DNA of 64,000 bases from Dugong dugon (taxonomy: Eukaryota > Chordata > Mammalia > Sirenia > Dugongidae), in contig CM057468.1 of assembly GCA_030035585.1 (NCBI GenBank), positions 55,548,145-55,612,144 on the forward strand. The letters are read 5' to 3'. The translations under genes were made by a program, and so were the position numbers. This document shows positions 33,641-46,089 of the stretch, one piece after another. The notes below the pieces were generated by a model, which had not been told where the DNA came from, did not search any database, and was given only the letters and a program-made list of their open reading frames with translations. The first letter of the stretch is position 1. Each line of letters opens with the position of its first letter.

Positions 33641-34430
33641 CGTTTATTTAGACATTCATTGATTCGTATATACAATGAGTGTTCCTGAGTGGTTATTATG
33701 CTTCAGGCATCTTGAAGAAAACAGGAGACAAAGATGCAATTGGCCCTTGTCCTCACAGAGGAAAAGAGAGAGATCAAAATGGATGACAAGGTTTTTGCGC
33801 TCTCTTCTTAAATGATTTGGTGAAGCTCAAACTAAACAAACGTGTGAAAATATTTTGTAAATTGTACAGCACTCTGTTCTACCTTGTGCTCTACGTCTAT
33901 GTCTATCTTTTTTCACAGATTATAAGTAAAGGGACCAGATGTTATTCAGCTCAGAAAACTGTCCTTCATCCACTCCATTTGTAATAAATGTTCATTGAGT
34001 TAAAAAATGAGATGGAGTGAATGAATGGATGACAAATAACTGAATGTGATAAATAACTTCCTCTAAGAAATATACACACAGACTTTCTACTTAAAGTTTT
34101 TCAAAGTAAATTGTAAGTTATTAATCATTCTTCCTGCTGTATTTCAGGCCTTCATGAATGGAGTGAAGCAAGGATTTAATGATACAGTGTTTCATTGAGA
34201 AAGAGGGTCAGTGGGCTGAGATATGCCTTGTATCACCACCTTGTTTGAATGGATTGGAAAAGAGTGAAATAATCCTTCTCAATACCCAAGCACTTCCCTA
34301 ATTGGATCATTTAAATGGACTTTCTCCCCATAATTATCAAGTGGTTGACAGCACAGCTATGGTCTCTGTAGAACCCATAATAATGATCTCCTAGAAGCAT
34401 GTCTAGATGTTATGGGTTTTCCCTTACTGG
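33641..34430. other. Unassigned with old repeat traces
   Basis: 33650-33780 ('gattcgtttatttagacattcattgattcg', 'cttcaggcatcttgaag', 'cttgtcctcacagagg') looks like a mammal-wide old repeat of uncertain family. The rest is unassigned apart from the possible L2 end noted above. Confidence 0.35.
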
Positions 34431-34602
34431 AGCCCTGGTGGGGCAGTGGTTAAGAGCTTGGCTGCTAATCAAAAGGTCAGCAGTTCGAATCCACCAGCTG
34501 CTCCTTGGAAACTCTATGGGTCAGCTCTACTCTGTCCCGTAGGGTTGCTATGAGTTGGAATCAACTTGAACGCAACAGGTTTGGGTGTTTTGTTTTTTGT
34601 TT
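34431..34602 (+). mobile_element. AfroSINE, short form, well preserved
   Basis: This is a clean tRNA-derived SINE. It has box A-like tggttaagagc (34447-34457), box B-like gttcgaatcc (34483-34492), 'ccttggaaactctatggg', 'ctactctgtcccgtagggttgctatgagttggaatcaactt' and the G-rich tail 'gcaacaggtttggg' running into T/G-rich sequence. These boxes form the internal RNA polymerase III promoter in such SINEs. Confidence 0.93.
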
Positions 34603-34603
34603 T

Positions 34604-34624
34604 GTTTTTGTGTGTGTGTGTGTG
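34604..34624. repeat. (TG)n at a SINE tail
   Basis: Short TG run continuing from the T/G-rich SINE tail. Confidence 0.8.
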
Positions 34625-35429
34625 AGAAACATGTCTTCCCTCAAAATCAAAAGAAGCTACTTGGTTAATGGTCACAACAGGGTAGGTTTGTGAGGATTAT
34701 ATGACCAAGCATCACGCTTAAACTGGACCCCAGGGAAGAATATTTAATGGGATAAAATAATCACTTCTCTATTCTTCGCACCTGGCAGGATATATTGTTG
34801 TTATCTTCCTAAACATAAAATATCAGTATGAACAAAGAATTTAAATAATGTCAGGGGAAAATATGCTGTGTGTCCTCCATCCTGAATCATTACTGATGAT
34901 GTATACTGTTCTGTAACCTGCTTATTGCTTTCTGGGCTGTTATAAAAATAGCATGTTCAGTGTGTGCTCCCTCCTAAGAATACTGAAGGACCTCAATGAA
35001 AGGGAAGGGAATAGAATGAGTGATGAAGTGTTTACCATATAAGTCTCAGCTCAACAAATAATGCAATAGTTCTCCCCCTGACTAATTCAGATTTTATGAG
35101 AGCTCTTTTTAAATGTGTGCATCCTTCTCTACCAACTTCGACTATGCTCAAGGGAGTGTGCTACTTATAGAAAACTTTGGTATTGATATTTCTAAAATTA
35201 ATTCATTCATTTGGTAGAGTTTTCCTGATTCCCCCATATCTGCACTCTTAATGTATAGTAACACAAACTTGATTAGATATTTGGTTGACTATCCTTTCTT
35301 CTACTCTACACTGAACCCTTTGTTTATGGTTGATAGTAGGGATGGATTAGTGCTCATCCACTTTTCCTGCAAAGCAATAAGAATAGCCTAAGCAAGACTT
35401 GTTAAAAAGAGCATGCATCTTTAGATTGT
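34625..35429. other. Unassigned sequence
   Basis: No feature recognised. Confidence 0.45.
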
Positions 35430-35965
35430 AACTAATTGTTGTACCTCCTTACTGTGGTAGACTCTTACCTGAACAGCATCAATTTACCTCCATTTCTAGT
35501 AACAACTTCAATTTTCCTTTGGAGAACCATCTTTCTCCTACTCTCAATCTATGTGGTCCTAATGGGAGTGACCCCACCCATAGCATCATTGGCCAATCAG
35601 AATAACAGCAATTGGTTCAGAATGGGCACAAGACGCAACTCGGACTAAAGAGTCCCACCCTAGATACTCACTACTGTGAAAAGTCATCTATACTGCTAAA
35701 CTTCTAGAAAATAAGCCTGAATTTCTCAAGACCATTACATAAAGAGAGCTACTCTGAGAATAGAGCCAATTCAGAAGAACACAGAACCTAAATATGGAGA
35801 AAGAGACATTTTCCTGAAGCCGTTGCTGATTTCCTGAATCTACCTGGGACAAGAGCTTGCAGCATAATTGCCTCCTTAGTTAAGTGAGCCAATATACACT
35901 CTTTTTGCTTAAGCTAGTTTGAGTTGGGTTTCTGTCACTTGTAACTAAAAACAAATCCTGCTCAT
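35430..35965 (+). mobile_element. Possible old LTR-like repeat
   Basis: It includes 'ggccaatcagaataacagcaattggttcagaatgggcacaag' and a 3' part 'ctctttttgcttaagctagtttgagttgggtttctgtcacttgtaac', reminiscent of old mammalian LTR or similar elements. Family not certain. The frame 35436-35648 lies inside. Confidence 0.4.
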
Positions 35966-37204
35966 TTCCTTCCTGCAGAACCACAGATTCCAAAGGTTCC
36001 TTTTCAGCCATCCCAAAATATAACAAGGACTCCTGCCAGAACTGAGTTATAACTGTATTAGTAATGGTTCTGCTTTTAATACTCAAGTGACAAATTAACA
36101 ACAGTCTTAGATAGCTGATACAGTTTTAGGTAGCTAGTACGGTTGCCATTGATGCCTTCTGGGTGGCAGATGTACAATTGTTTACAGTTCTTTTGTGAGG
36201 GACTTTTACAAGTTTTCCAGAAATTTTGCCTAGTATTTTCAATTCTAATTCATATACTTGGGCAATGTTACTGAGTTACTTCACTATTCCAGGCACTTTC
36301 ATTGGAAAAGTCCCAATAAAAATAAGGGCTTATGTTGCTCCACAAATTGTTCATGGAAAGTAAATATGTTTGACTTGCCATCATTGTTGAAAGAGTTGCT
36401 CACTATTTATGTGACTCCTGTCTCTCCTCAGTCTAATCTAGCCCTATTCCTTGTGCTTTTCAAACTCCGAGGGATGCATTTTTCCAAGTGGCCCCAAAAA
36501 GACATTACTGAGCTTGAAGTGAATGGGAAGCACTTCTTTCACTTTACCATGGAGAGCTGCAAAACATACAGCATTCCGAAGTCTCTCCAAAGAAATCGAT
36601 CTCTCTTTCCTTTAACCTACCTCTTACCCAACTCTGGAGGTGAGATAATTCTTAATGCTCATCAGTCTGGCATAATGTCCTTGTATTCAGTTTCTTAGCA
36701 TGTCCAGAAGAGGTGTGTGAACACATTGTCTCATTCAGGAAAGGCACATTATCTTCCAATTAAAGCAACCACCTAATCTCAGTAGCTTAAAACAGACAGC
36801 AACAACAAAGATTGATTCCTCATTCACAGAAAATTTGTTGTGGTTCTGGGAAACTCTCCAGGGCATCTCTCCTTTATATGATAGCTTAGTCTTGTACCTC
36901 TACATCAACATTTGCTTCTACCATGGCTGAAGCAAGAGCAAAGAGTTATGCAGGGTTTTGAATGAGCAATTAAATGTACTGGAATGGAAGAAAATGTACC
37001 ATTTCCCTTCAAAACCCATTAACTAGAACTGGTCACGTGAACTCACCCAACAGTAATTCTCTCATGTGCCTGGAAGAAGAGGAGGACTAAACATGAAATT
37101 TCTGTTTAAAACTTGAGGGTATTGGTACCTGCTTTTTTATTCTTGGCCTTTGAGGCTTCAACCAAAACTGAGATAGAAACAATATAATTTATTTTAAGAT
37201 TTAA
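35966..37204. other. Unassigned, with a possible old repeat at 36765-37090
   Basis: 36765-37090 ('cacctaatctcagtagcttaaaac', 'gagcaattaaatgtactgg', 'aactagaactggtcacgtgaactcaccc') resembles a mammal-wide repeat that I cannot name. The 146-codon frame at 36258-36698 has no recognisable domain. Confidence 0.35.
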
Positions 37205-37312
37205 CTTTTCATTATATATATAATATATAATTATATATATGTGCGTGTATACAAATGAATGATTTGTATTTGTATATGTACACACACACATGCATGCACA
37301 CACACACACATT
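37205..37312. repeat. (TA)n-(TG)n-(CA)n low-complexity block
   Basis: Successive AT, TGTA and CA runs. The minus frame 37106-37345 is a translation of this block. Confidence 0.9.
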
Positions 37313-37319
37313 TATTTTC

Positions 37320-38490
37320 AGTAAGTTTTCACAAGGTGAACACACTCATGTAACCACCACCAAAACAGAAGATTAACAGAATCCCAGAATCCCCACTTGT
37401 GACACTTCCAAATCACTACTCCCTCTTAGTCACTACTCAACCCAAAGGTGATACTCTCCTGACATCGTTCACCATAGATTTGTTTTGTCTGTCTTTGAAT
37501 GAATTATTTTATGACTGGCTGTTTTCTCAAAAATTTTAGGGGGAAATTTATTTATGCTTTTTCATGTAATTGTGTTTTTTTTTGTTGCTTTATAGTATTG
37601 CGTTATGTCAAGACAACACAATTCAATTGATTTATCCATTCTTCTATGGATGGGCATTTAGGTTGGTTGCAGTTTTGCACTATTATGTGTAATGAAGCTA
37701 TTAACATTTCTGTAAATGTCTTTTGGGTACATACCTAAAAATGGAATTGCTGGTTATAGTTATAATAAACCATGCCAAATGGATTTTCAATGTTGTTGTG
37801 CAACTTTACACTATCACTCTCAACATATGAGTATTTCAGTTGCTCCACTTCCTTGCCAGAAGTTGGTATTTTCAGGCATTTTTTTAATTAAAAAAATTAA
37901 AAATAGGGTGAGTAGTGACCTTCATAGTCATTTTAGTTTGCATTTCTCTCATGGCTAATAAAATCGAGCACATTTTTAAACTTATATTGACCATTTGGTT
38001 ATCCTCTTGCATGAAGCACCTATTCAAGTGTTTTATACATTTTTTCTATTGAGTTTTGTCATTTTCTTATTCATTTTTAGAAGTTCTTTATGTATTCTGG
38101 ATGTGAGTCTCATATATGTGTATTTTTCTCATACATATGTATTACTAATATCTTTTCTTGCTTGGTTGCTTATCTACTCAGATTTATTAATTGTGTCTTT
38201 TAAAGAGCAAAAGTTCTTTATTTTAATGTAGACTTGGGTTTATTATTTATTATTTGAGTTATGAACACTCGTTTTCTGTGAGAAATCTTTGCCTTCCCTC
38301 TGGTCTTGAAGACATTTTCCTAGCTTTTCTCAAGGTAACATTATTGCTTTATCTATCATGTTTAGATCCTAACACATCTGGAACTGACTTCTATATATGG
38401 TGTGAGGTAAGAGCAAGATTCATTTTCTTCTCTATGGATATCCAATAGACTCAGCACCATTTATTGAAAATAACTTTCTTTCACCTCAGT
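37320..38490 (-). mobile_element. Old L1M, 3' UTR and ORF2 C-terminal region
   Basis: On the plus strand the reverse complement of old L1 is followed in order: 'cgttcaccatagatttgttttg', 'tttatccattcttctatggatgggcatttaggttggt', 'gtacatacctaaaaatggaattgctgg', 'gaagttctttatgtattctggatgtgagtc', 'ggtgtgaggtaagagcaagattcatt', 'ggatatccaatagactcagcaccatttattgaa'. The text stops abruptly at about 38490, so the 5' part is missing. Confidence 0.87.
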
Positions 38491-38529
38491 TCCTACTACT
38501 CAGTAGGTCATGTGCTGCTTTCAACAAAA

Positions 38530-39040
38530 AATTATAAGATAATGCTAAAAATAGAGCCTGAGGAGACAAAGTGGGCATCAGAATCAGATTCAAATATGTA
38601 ACTTTTTAAATTATCATAGAAGTAATTGAAAATAACTAAGATTAATATGTCAAGGATTCTAATGGGGAAAAAAGTAGATAGCATGCAAAAAGAGATAGGT
38701 AATGTAAGAAGAGAGATGGAAACTCTAAGAAAGAATCAAAAGGAATTGTAACGAATCAAAAGTACTACAGTATACATAAAAATGCTTTTAATGGACTTAT
38801 CAGTAGAACGGAAAAGTCAATGAAAGAATCAATGAGGGTGAAGATGAGCCAAAAGAAATTTCCCAAACTGAAATGCAAAGAGAAAAAATAATGAGAAAAG
38901 AGGAAAGAACTTCCAAGAACTGTGGGTGACTACGGGTAAAATGTGTAACATACATAGCAATTGGATACCAGAAGGAAAAGAAAGAGAGAAAGGTGCATAA
39001 GAAACATTTGAGGTAATAATGGCAAATGATGTTGAATTTA
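38530..39040 (+). mobile_element. Old L1M/HAL1 ORF1-like fragment
   Basis: The text 'aatttcccaaactgaaatgcaaagagaaaaaataatgagaaaagag...tgtaacatacatagcaattggataccagaaggaaaagaaagagag' follows the ORF1 coiled-coil to RRM region of old L1 or HAL1. The C-terminal part resembles the VIGVPEGE-type segment. No open frame survives. Confidence 0.6.
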
Positions 39041-39190
39041 GGGAAGCTGTCAGTAACTAGCTGTAAGAGCCTTGAGTTACTTAACTTCTGAACCTGAGTT
39101 TCCACATCTTACAATATATTACAGAGTTATTGTGAGGATTAAATAAAATTAAAGCATAAAAAGCAACTAAATAAGTATTAACTATGTTTA
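39041..39190 (+). mobile_element. MIR SINE
   Basis: It contains 'ttgagttacttaacttctgaacctgagtttccacatctta' and 'gttattgtgaggattaaataaaattaaagcataaa' in MIR order. It interrupts or abuts the old L1 ORF1 fragment. Confidence 0.75.
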
Positions 39191-42100
39191 CTTATGTACC
39201 AGGTTTCAGATGGCTGAATTGTCAGTATCACAAATGTGGAAAAATGAGTGGTATATTATTAATTTTCAATTTCTTTCCATATTCTTTGTCCAGAGATTAT
39301 CTCAAACTCAGTCATCCAGAGGGTCTTGTACCTATGAATTCATGCCACTTATGAATTCATGTCAAAAGATGCCAATGCTGTTTTGGGCAGTGTATGGTGA
39401 AAGGATTATTATCACTTTTAACATGACTGTGTTAAGATTGCACCTGGAAATGATTTTTTTTCTTTTGAAATTTTTGGCAGCTCAGAGCCTCTAGTAGTAG
39501 ACAAAGTAGAGGGAGGCCTAGGAAGCAGTACAAAAATAGTCTATGAAGCTCCATGCCTGTAAGGAAAAAAAATATGAGGGGTTAAATATGCATATAGGTC
39601 TACTTTGTTGGTAAGTATGGGCTTAACAACTCATAAATTGGAAAGGTATAAATTCTTAAAAAAAGGGAAAGATAAATTATTGCATTCAAATGTTAGAGGC
39701 CAATCTATGAGTAGTATGATGACATTTTTTAAAAGAACAACTTAGGTTAAAACCCAGAAATAAAAGTCTCCTGAGAGTAACAGCTATTCAACTCATTTAA
39801 GGGAGGCAGTGTGAACTCCATTTCTCAAGACAGTGGAAACAAAAGCAAGCTAAGCAGCCAGAGGGTGAGTTCCAGGGAGTAACACTTTGCCAATGAGATA
39901 TTGGTTTGGTTGTTTTTTGGCATCCAAAACATCAAAATTAGTCTTCTTAAAAAATATACAAGGAGAGTCCTAATTTCAATTCATTTTTCTTTACTTTTTG
40001 TTTTTGTTTTGTTGTTTTAGCTTGTCTTGTTACCAATTGTTTGTCTCTGAGTGGGTGGAAAAGAAAGATAAAAGATTTTTTTTTACAGAAGATGCTAATG
40101 TGTCTCTGTAGTGTCATTAAAACTAATGTTACTTTAAAGGTTTTGATAAAAAAAAGTTCATTCTTTTGTATTTCTAGTTCATTTAACAGTATCTGGCATA
40201 CTGTAGGCATGTAATAAATAATTTAATAAATATAAATAAAAATAAAATTTAATAAATTAAAAAAATTTAAATAAATAATAACTAAAAAATTGATCCAAAG
40301 GAAAACATACATAAATTATTCTCAGTACTGAATTATAAAATGTACAACATATCATGCCATGCCAAATCCAATTTTGAACACTGTCTTGAATTCCAGGACT
40401 TGTCAAGATATTTAAGTGTTATGGAGTAAGTTCATTACTTATATAATTAGAAATCAATTCACTTGTCTTTTTTTGTTCCTTAAAGCTCCTTGAAGGTTCT
40501 TTGAGAGCAGTACAATATTAACTTTCCTATCTAGGAATGAAATTACAAAACAATCTCAGATTCAACCAACTTCTACCTAACAAATCTTTTTTTAAGTATC
40601 ATTGACTGTATGGAACAGTAAATAGGATCATAATAGATAAAACCAACAGATTACCATTTTGCTGAAATACCACATTTGCTTGCAGAGGAAACCTGTTTTG
40701 CTAGATTATTTTTTAATCCCCTTCTATGAGTGAATGTTTTACAGATAATACAAAGTATGATGGTAAGAATGAAGCAGATTCCACCAAAGACCAATTGATA
40801 CTTAGAGGATAATTAAATTCTCATAAAAGCAGCATTTGTTCATTCTCACTTTCTTGTGGTTTATACATGTTTATTATACATCATTGGTATGAACACGCTC
40901 CTAAAAAACTACACGTAAGGAAGATCACATTTCTTTTTAATTCGATTACATTGACTTAACCCTACATTTCCAGTATAGTCAGTAAAAGGTATTATTAGGG
41001 AGAAAGGAGTCTGTTGATTTTTTGTTTGTTTTTCTTCCAAGAATTGTTGTATAAGAGTTCAGAAAGCCATAAGCAATCCAAAGAGTTGGAAAATTATTTT
41101 GTCCTTGGTCCATAATGGTCTACCTTGAGAAGGGCAGTGTTCAAGCTAGTCATTCTCAATCAAAGATTCCTCAGGAGTTAAACCCTAAATCCCTAAGGCA
41201 TTCAATGTATAAAATGAATTAACTTTTCTCCTATGCATGTAGAAGGGTGCATATACCTACAATATATTCTTGGGAGAATTGACGAAACAGTCATTTACTA
41301 TAGGGCTCTGTTCTCTTGCAGAATCTTAGTTGAGGATAGTCCAAATCCATGCTGTCCTTTTCAAGCCTATTTCTTGACTGCTTACAGTATCCATTCCCTC
41401 TCACCTCAGTCACTGGGACCTTCTGACATTTCCAAGCCAACAACTACTCATAACAGCACCATCTGAAGTCTTTCCATTTCCCAGACCCTGCGTAAGCAAA
41501 GGGTGCAGATTTCATCACTCTTAGGGAAATTACCTTCCACACTTTTCTCTTATTCATGAAGAATCCAGTCTTTCTTACCCTCTCTTTCTTTCAACTTTTC
41601 AAAGAGCCCTTCAGTACTTTGCCTCTACTAATTCAAAGCCTCTGAGCTCTCTACTGGAGCAAATGTAGCCTCACCCTCAATTTGCTGTTTTGAAAGGGGA
41701 AAGAGAAATTACCTCTCTCTTGTTCTTGAAGAGCCTAAGAAATACTAGTGCAAGATAATTTTTCAGTTAGTCCCATCTAGACATGAATACCTAAACTGTA
41801 TCTATATTATCAGCATTCCTTCCTAACGTACAGTGCTTCCTATCTTTCCTGGAACCCTCAAATCATGGCATGTAGAGAAAATGATAGTGTATGTATGGCT
41901 ATTGGGGTAAATAGCAGGAAATTTGGGGACATCTATATGAGATCTTTAAAAAAAATAAAATTACATTTCCTTTATATGGCATGATTAAGATTAAAAACCA
42001 TACTAAGTAATAGGAAAACAAATTACATTTTGAATGTGTATAAAATTTCCAAATATAATCTAATAAAAACTCTAATGGAAAGCAAGCCTGTATCAAGATT

Positions 42101-42430
42101 TTTCCTTGAAATGGATACATAGTTCCTGATCAAATCTTTGTTAGTTGAATTCTTGACAAGAAACTATCTTTGGGTCGGTCACTGATAATTTTTAATCACT
42201 TCTGTAAATCATTTAAAAAATTATCAGGTGAAATTATAAAAATTCTGACAGTTATTCTTCTCCTATTATTTGCAGACGTAATTTTGAAATTTCTTATGGT
42301 GATGTAAATATTCTTTAAATTCAAGTGGCTTTTTTTTATGTCAAGTATTTCCTAGTAATAATCATCTCTAATTGCAAAACTGCCTGCAGCTGGTTTGTGT
42401 AACATTAAAGAACAAATAACTACAAAAAAA
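39191..42430. other. Unassigned 3.2-kb AT-rich stretch
   Basis: 40200-40295 is an (AATA)n/(AAT)n low-complexity block following a short 'atctggcatactgtaggcatgtaataaat' L2/MIR-like end. No SINE of the AfroSINE type and no gene is visible. Confidence 0.45.
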
Positions 42431-43189
42431 AACAAAGAATTTTCCAATAAATGTCAAGGCAGAGGTTCAGTGCTACCACCTAAAGCTACACCCACCAGAA
42501 GCTTCACTTGACTACCACTTCCCCTCCCCTGACTGTATCAGCTTAGGCTGCTGCAGTGATGCTCAGGCATCTGGAGCAAGGATCTTTCCACATGTCACTT
42601 TATCTATGGAGCGTGCTTACACCTGGCTACTGAAGTAGATATCTAAAAGACAGAGCAACTTGACCATGCTCAATACAGCATAACACACCAGCAAGTACTG
42701 GATGATTCTGAATACTCTGCTGCCTGCACAGGCTGCTAATTGCACCAGGAAAGGAAAGGTATCCAGCAGTAATTATGAGGGAGGTAAAGAATGGATGGAA
42801 GAGGGCTCTGTCCACCCTATACCCCAACCCACCAACCACCTTAAAGACTGAGGATACAAATATTTCCTGCACACATGTAACACACTTACTTGCTCAAAGT
42901 ACAGGCACACTAGTATGAACTCTGCAACAGCAATTTTACAGGATCCACTCTTGCTAATTGTCTCTTCTTTGTTTCTTTGGCCTGCTTTCACTTTCTCAAT
43001 CCAACAACTAGATAATAATATTTAAGTTGAATGCTCTACTTCTCATTCAAATTTCTTCCTTGGATGATTTTGTTGAAATATGCTTCTCACCACCTCCAAC
43101 ACTCCCTCTCTATTCCAATGTTTCATTTATAACAGTAATAGGCTGCTGTTACTTCCATTCACACCCCACCCCTTAGTCAATATTATCTG
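42431..43189. other. Unassigned, GC-richer than its left neighbour
   Basis: Short minus frames at 42627-42872 and 42773-42991 overlap in different frames and show no known domain. Nothing named. Confidence 0.4.
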
Positions 43190-43284
43190 GATACAGCAGA
43201 TTGATTTTATTAGGATATAAATCAGAGTACTTCACTCCCCTTCTCAAAACCCTCTAACTCACTCACTTAGAATTAAATAAAAAG

Positions 43285-44678
43285 TAGGGAAGTGGGGACA
43301 AGATGGTGGAGCAGTCAGAAACTTCCTGTGGTGCCTCTTACAACAAAGGTGCGAAAAACCAAGAGAATCAATTATATATGACAATTGAGGAGCCCTGAAC
43401 ATCAAAGGCAAAGGTAAAGAATTGGACTGAGTGGCAGGGGGAGGGAAAGATGGTTCAAAAGCAGTGAGGGGTTGCCAGACCTGACCCAGTGGGAACCAAC
43501 ACCCTGTAGGCCAGATTGGCTGGCATGCGCAGTGAGGCAAACAGTGGCGCTCAGGATGCCTTTTCCACGTCGGGAGAGACCAAGAGGCAGAAAGTCTACT
43601 CAAGCTTCCAGAATCAGTGAAAAGCAGCTCTCAAATTGCAAAAGATAAGTACATGCGTCTAACCCACAAATTTTGGGAAGAACCTTTACCTGCCTCCTCC
43701 CTGCTCTGCACTGGGCTCCAGGATGGCTTCAGTGATGGCAGTCCCCTGGGCCAGAAGTAGGACTTGTCACACACCTTGAGCCATTCTCCTGGCCTTGGAG
43801 AGGGAACAAACTAACAAACAGGGAAAAAATAATCTGCCAGCTCCCTTAAGCTGGGAACTCAGGGCAGGCACAGATCCTTTGCCTAGGCTCAGGCATAAGG
43901 GATTCATGGACTTTGAATGCCTTTCACCCCTGCATAGACATGTGTGGGCCCATTTCAACAGCATAGGCTCTCATTAGCACAATACAACTGGGTATATACC
44001 TGAAGCCTAACTTCAACTGTATCAGCCATAAGGTGAGGTGGCAGATTCCTGACATGTGATACCACTCTGCCCATTAAGCAGGGTCCTCACCTACCCACAT
44101 CAGGGGCCTGAGGACTGGTGGCTCCACAGACACCACCTAGCCATCTGCGACAAGGGTCCAAGAATGTGCCTGCCAGTCTTTAGAGCCAGCAACATTAGGT
44201 GCCCATAGTTCAGCTGCAAAACTCACCCACCTAGGGAACAAAAATATACTTTCCTCCCTCCCAAAAAATGCAGGGGCAGCTGTCAGCCCCTGGCTTGCTC
44301 AGCTCATGAACCCATACTGCAGCAAGATACCTGTGCCTACTCTAATCACCCCTGCCCATCTAAGACTGTGAGAGCCTACACCACACACATAGTGACCAAC
44401 TACCTGGATACCTGAGCTGAATTCATACAAGAAAAGTTAATGGACTCCTGGGCTCACATACATAGTAACAGATCTAACCACCTGGTGACAGAATGTTAGA
44501 GCGTCAAAGGAGCCAATAATCAAACTAGCTCACACAAGCAACCTATTTGGGAACATCAAAACAAAACAAAACACAAAGCTAGGACATAGTAAGCAAACAT
44601 AAAATAAATAAATATAATAACTAATTGATGGCTCAGAGAAAATATTCAATATCAAATCACATAAACAGGCGGACCATA
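43285..44678 (+). promoter_or_regulatory. L1 5' UTR with YY1-like site
   Basis: The 1.4-kb GC-richer leader upstream of ORF1 starts 'ggacaagatggtggagca', with a YY1-like AAGATGG core at 43300-43306. Its body shows no visible similarity to the 5' UTR at 1-1755 beyond this start. No repeated monomer units seen. Confidence 0.7.
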
Positions 44679-45680
44679 ATGGCTTCAGCAAGCTCCCAAA
44701 GCAAAGAATCAAGAAATCTTTCAGAGAAAGAGAACTTCTTGCAATGACCAGAGGCAGAATACAAACGACGAATATACAGAACTCTTCAAGAGACCAAGAG
44801 GAAGATCATGAAAAATGCAGAACAAGCTAAGTAACACACAGATAAAGCAATAGAGGAACTTAAGAAGATTATAAAGAGCATAATTACAAATTTAACAGGT
44901 TGCAAGAATCCATAGAGAGAGAGCAAATAGAAATCCAGAAGATTATCAATAAAATTTCAGATTTAGACAACTCAATAGAAAGTCATTGGAGCAGAATTGA
45001 GGCAATGAAAGTCAGAATTTCTAAGATTGAAGATAAAACACTTGACACCAACTTATCTGAGGAAAAATCAGATTAAAGCATTAAAAAAAAATGAAGAAAC
45101 CCTAAGAGTTACATGGGACACTATCAAGAGGAATACCGAAGAGTGATTGGAGTACCAGAACAGGGGGATAACAGAAAATACAAAGAGAATTGTTGAAGAT
45201 TTGTTGACAGAAAATTTCCCTGATATCGTGAAAGATGAGAAGATATCCATCCAAGATGCTCATTGAACTCCACACAAGGTAAATCCCAAAAGAAAGTCAC
45301 CAGGACATACTATAATCAAACTTACCAAAACCAAAGAAAAAGAGAGAATTTTAAGAGTGGCTAGGAATAAACGAAAAGTTATCTACAAAGGAGAGACAAT
45401 GAAACTAAGCTTGGACTACTCAGCAGAAACCATGCAGGCAAGGCAATGGGATGACATATATAAAGCTTTGATGGAAAAAAATTTCCAGCCAAGAATTATA
45501 TATCCAGCAAAACTGTCTCTCAAATATGATGGCAAAATAAGGGCATTTCCAGATAAAGAGAAGTTTAGGGAATTTGAAAAAAACCAAACCAGAATTACAA
45601 GAAATACTAAAGACAGTCCTCTGGTTAGAAAATCAATAACATCAGATAATAACCCACAACTAGAATGCAGGACAGAGTAA
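44679..45680 (+). pseudogene. L1 ORF1 (RNA-binding chaperone), inactive
   Basis: The product of an intact L1 ORF1 trimerises through a coiled coil and coats L1 RNA as a nucleic-acid chaperone. Here the ATG at 44679 (MASASSQSKESRNLSEKE) and the final stop at 45678-45680 are in one frame 334 codons apart, the usual ORF1 length (about 338 aa). Internal stops begin after about 22 codons. The C-terminal domain is readable at 45357-45680, with QARQWDDIYKALMEKNFQPR, IIYPAKLSLKYDGKI and AFPDKEKFREF. The overall frame seems conserved at both ends, so damage is mainly nonsense. Confidence 0.88.
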
Positions 45681-46089
45681 CCAGATATCAACCCAGATAA
45701 GAAAGTCACAAAAATAAATCAAAGCTAAAACATTGAAAATAGGGAAACAGAGATGTCAATATGTAAAAGATGACAACATTAAAATAAAAAAGAGGGATTA
45801 AAAAAATATGGTCATAGATCTTTCATATGGAGAGGAAGTCACAACAATATAAAGAAATAAAAGATTGTTTTAAACTTAGAAAAATAGGGGTAAATATTAG
45901 GGTAACCAAAAAGGAAACTTACAATCCTACACATCTAACTAAAAAACAAGAAAACCATAAAGAGTCAGCAAATACAAAATCAACAACAATGAAAAAGATG
46001 AAAAGAAAATTCATAAAGAAAAATAACTCAGCACAGAAAATTAAGTGGAACAAAGAAACTGTCAACAATACACAAAAAAAGACATGAAA

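Noticed and set aside
34431..34510. tRNA gene, suggested by A and B boxes
   Set aside because: The boxes belong to the tRNA-derived head of an AfroSINE. No tRNA cloverleaf with acceptor stem is formed.
36258..36698. 146-codon plus-strand frame
   Set aside because: It has ordinary composition, no motif, no splice context and no recognised family. Chance is likely in 64 kb.
43259..43603. 114-codon minus-strand frame
   Set aside because: It is antisense to the start of the full-length L1 5' UTR and extends into L2. No support as a gene.
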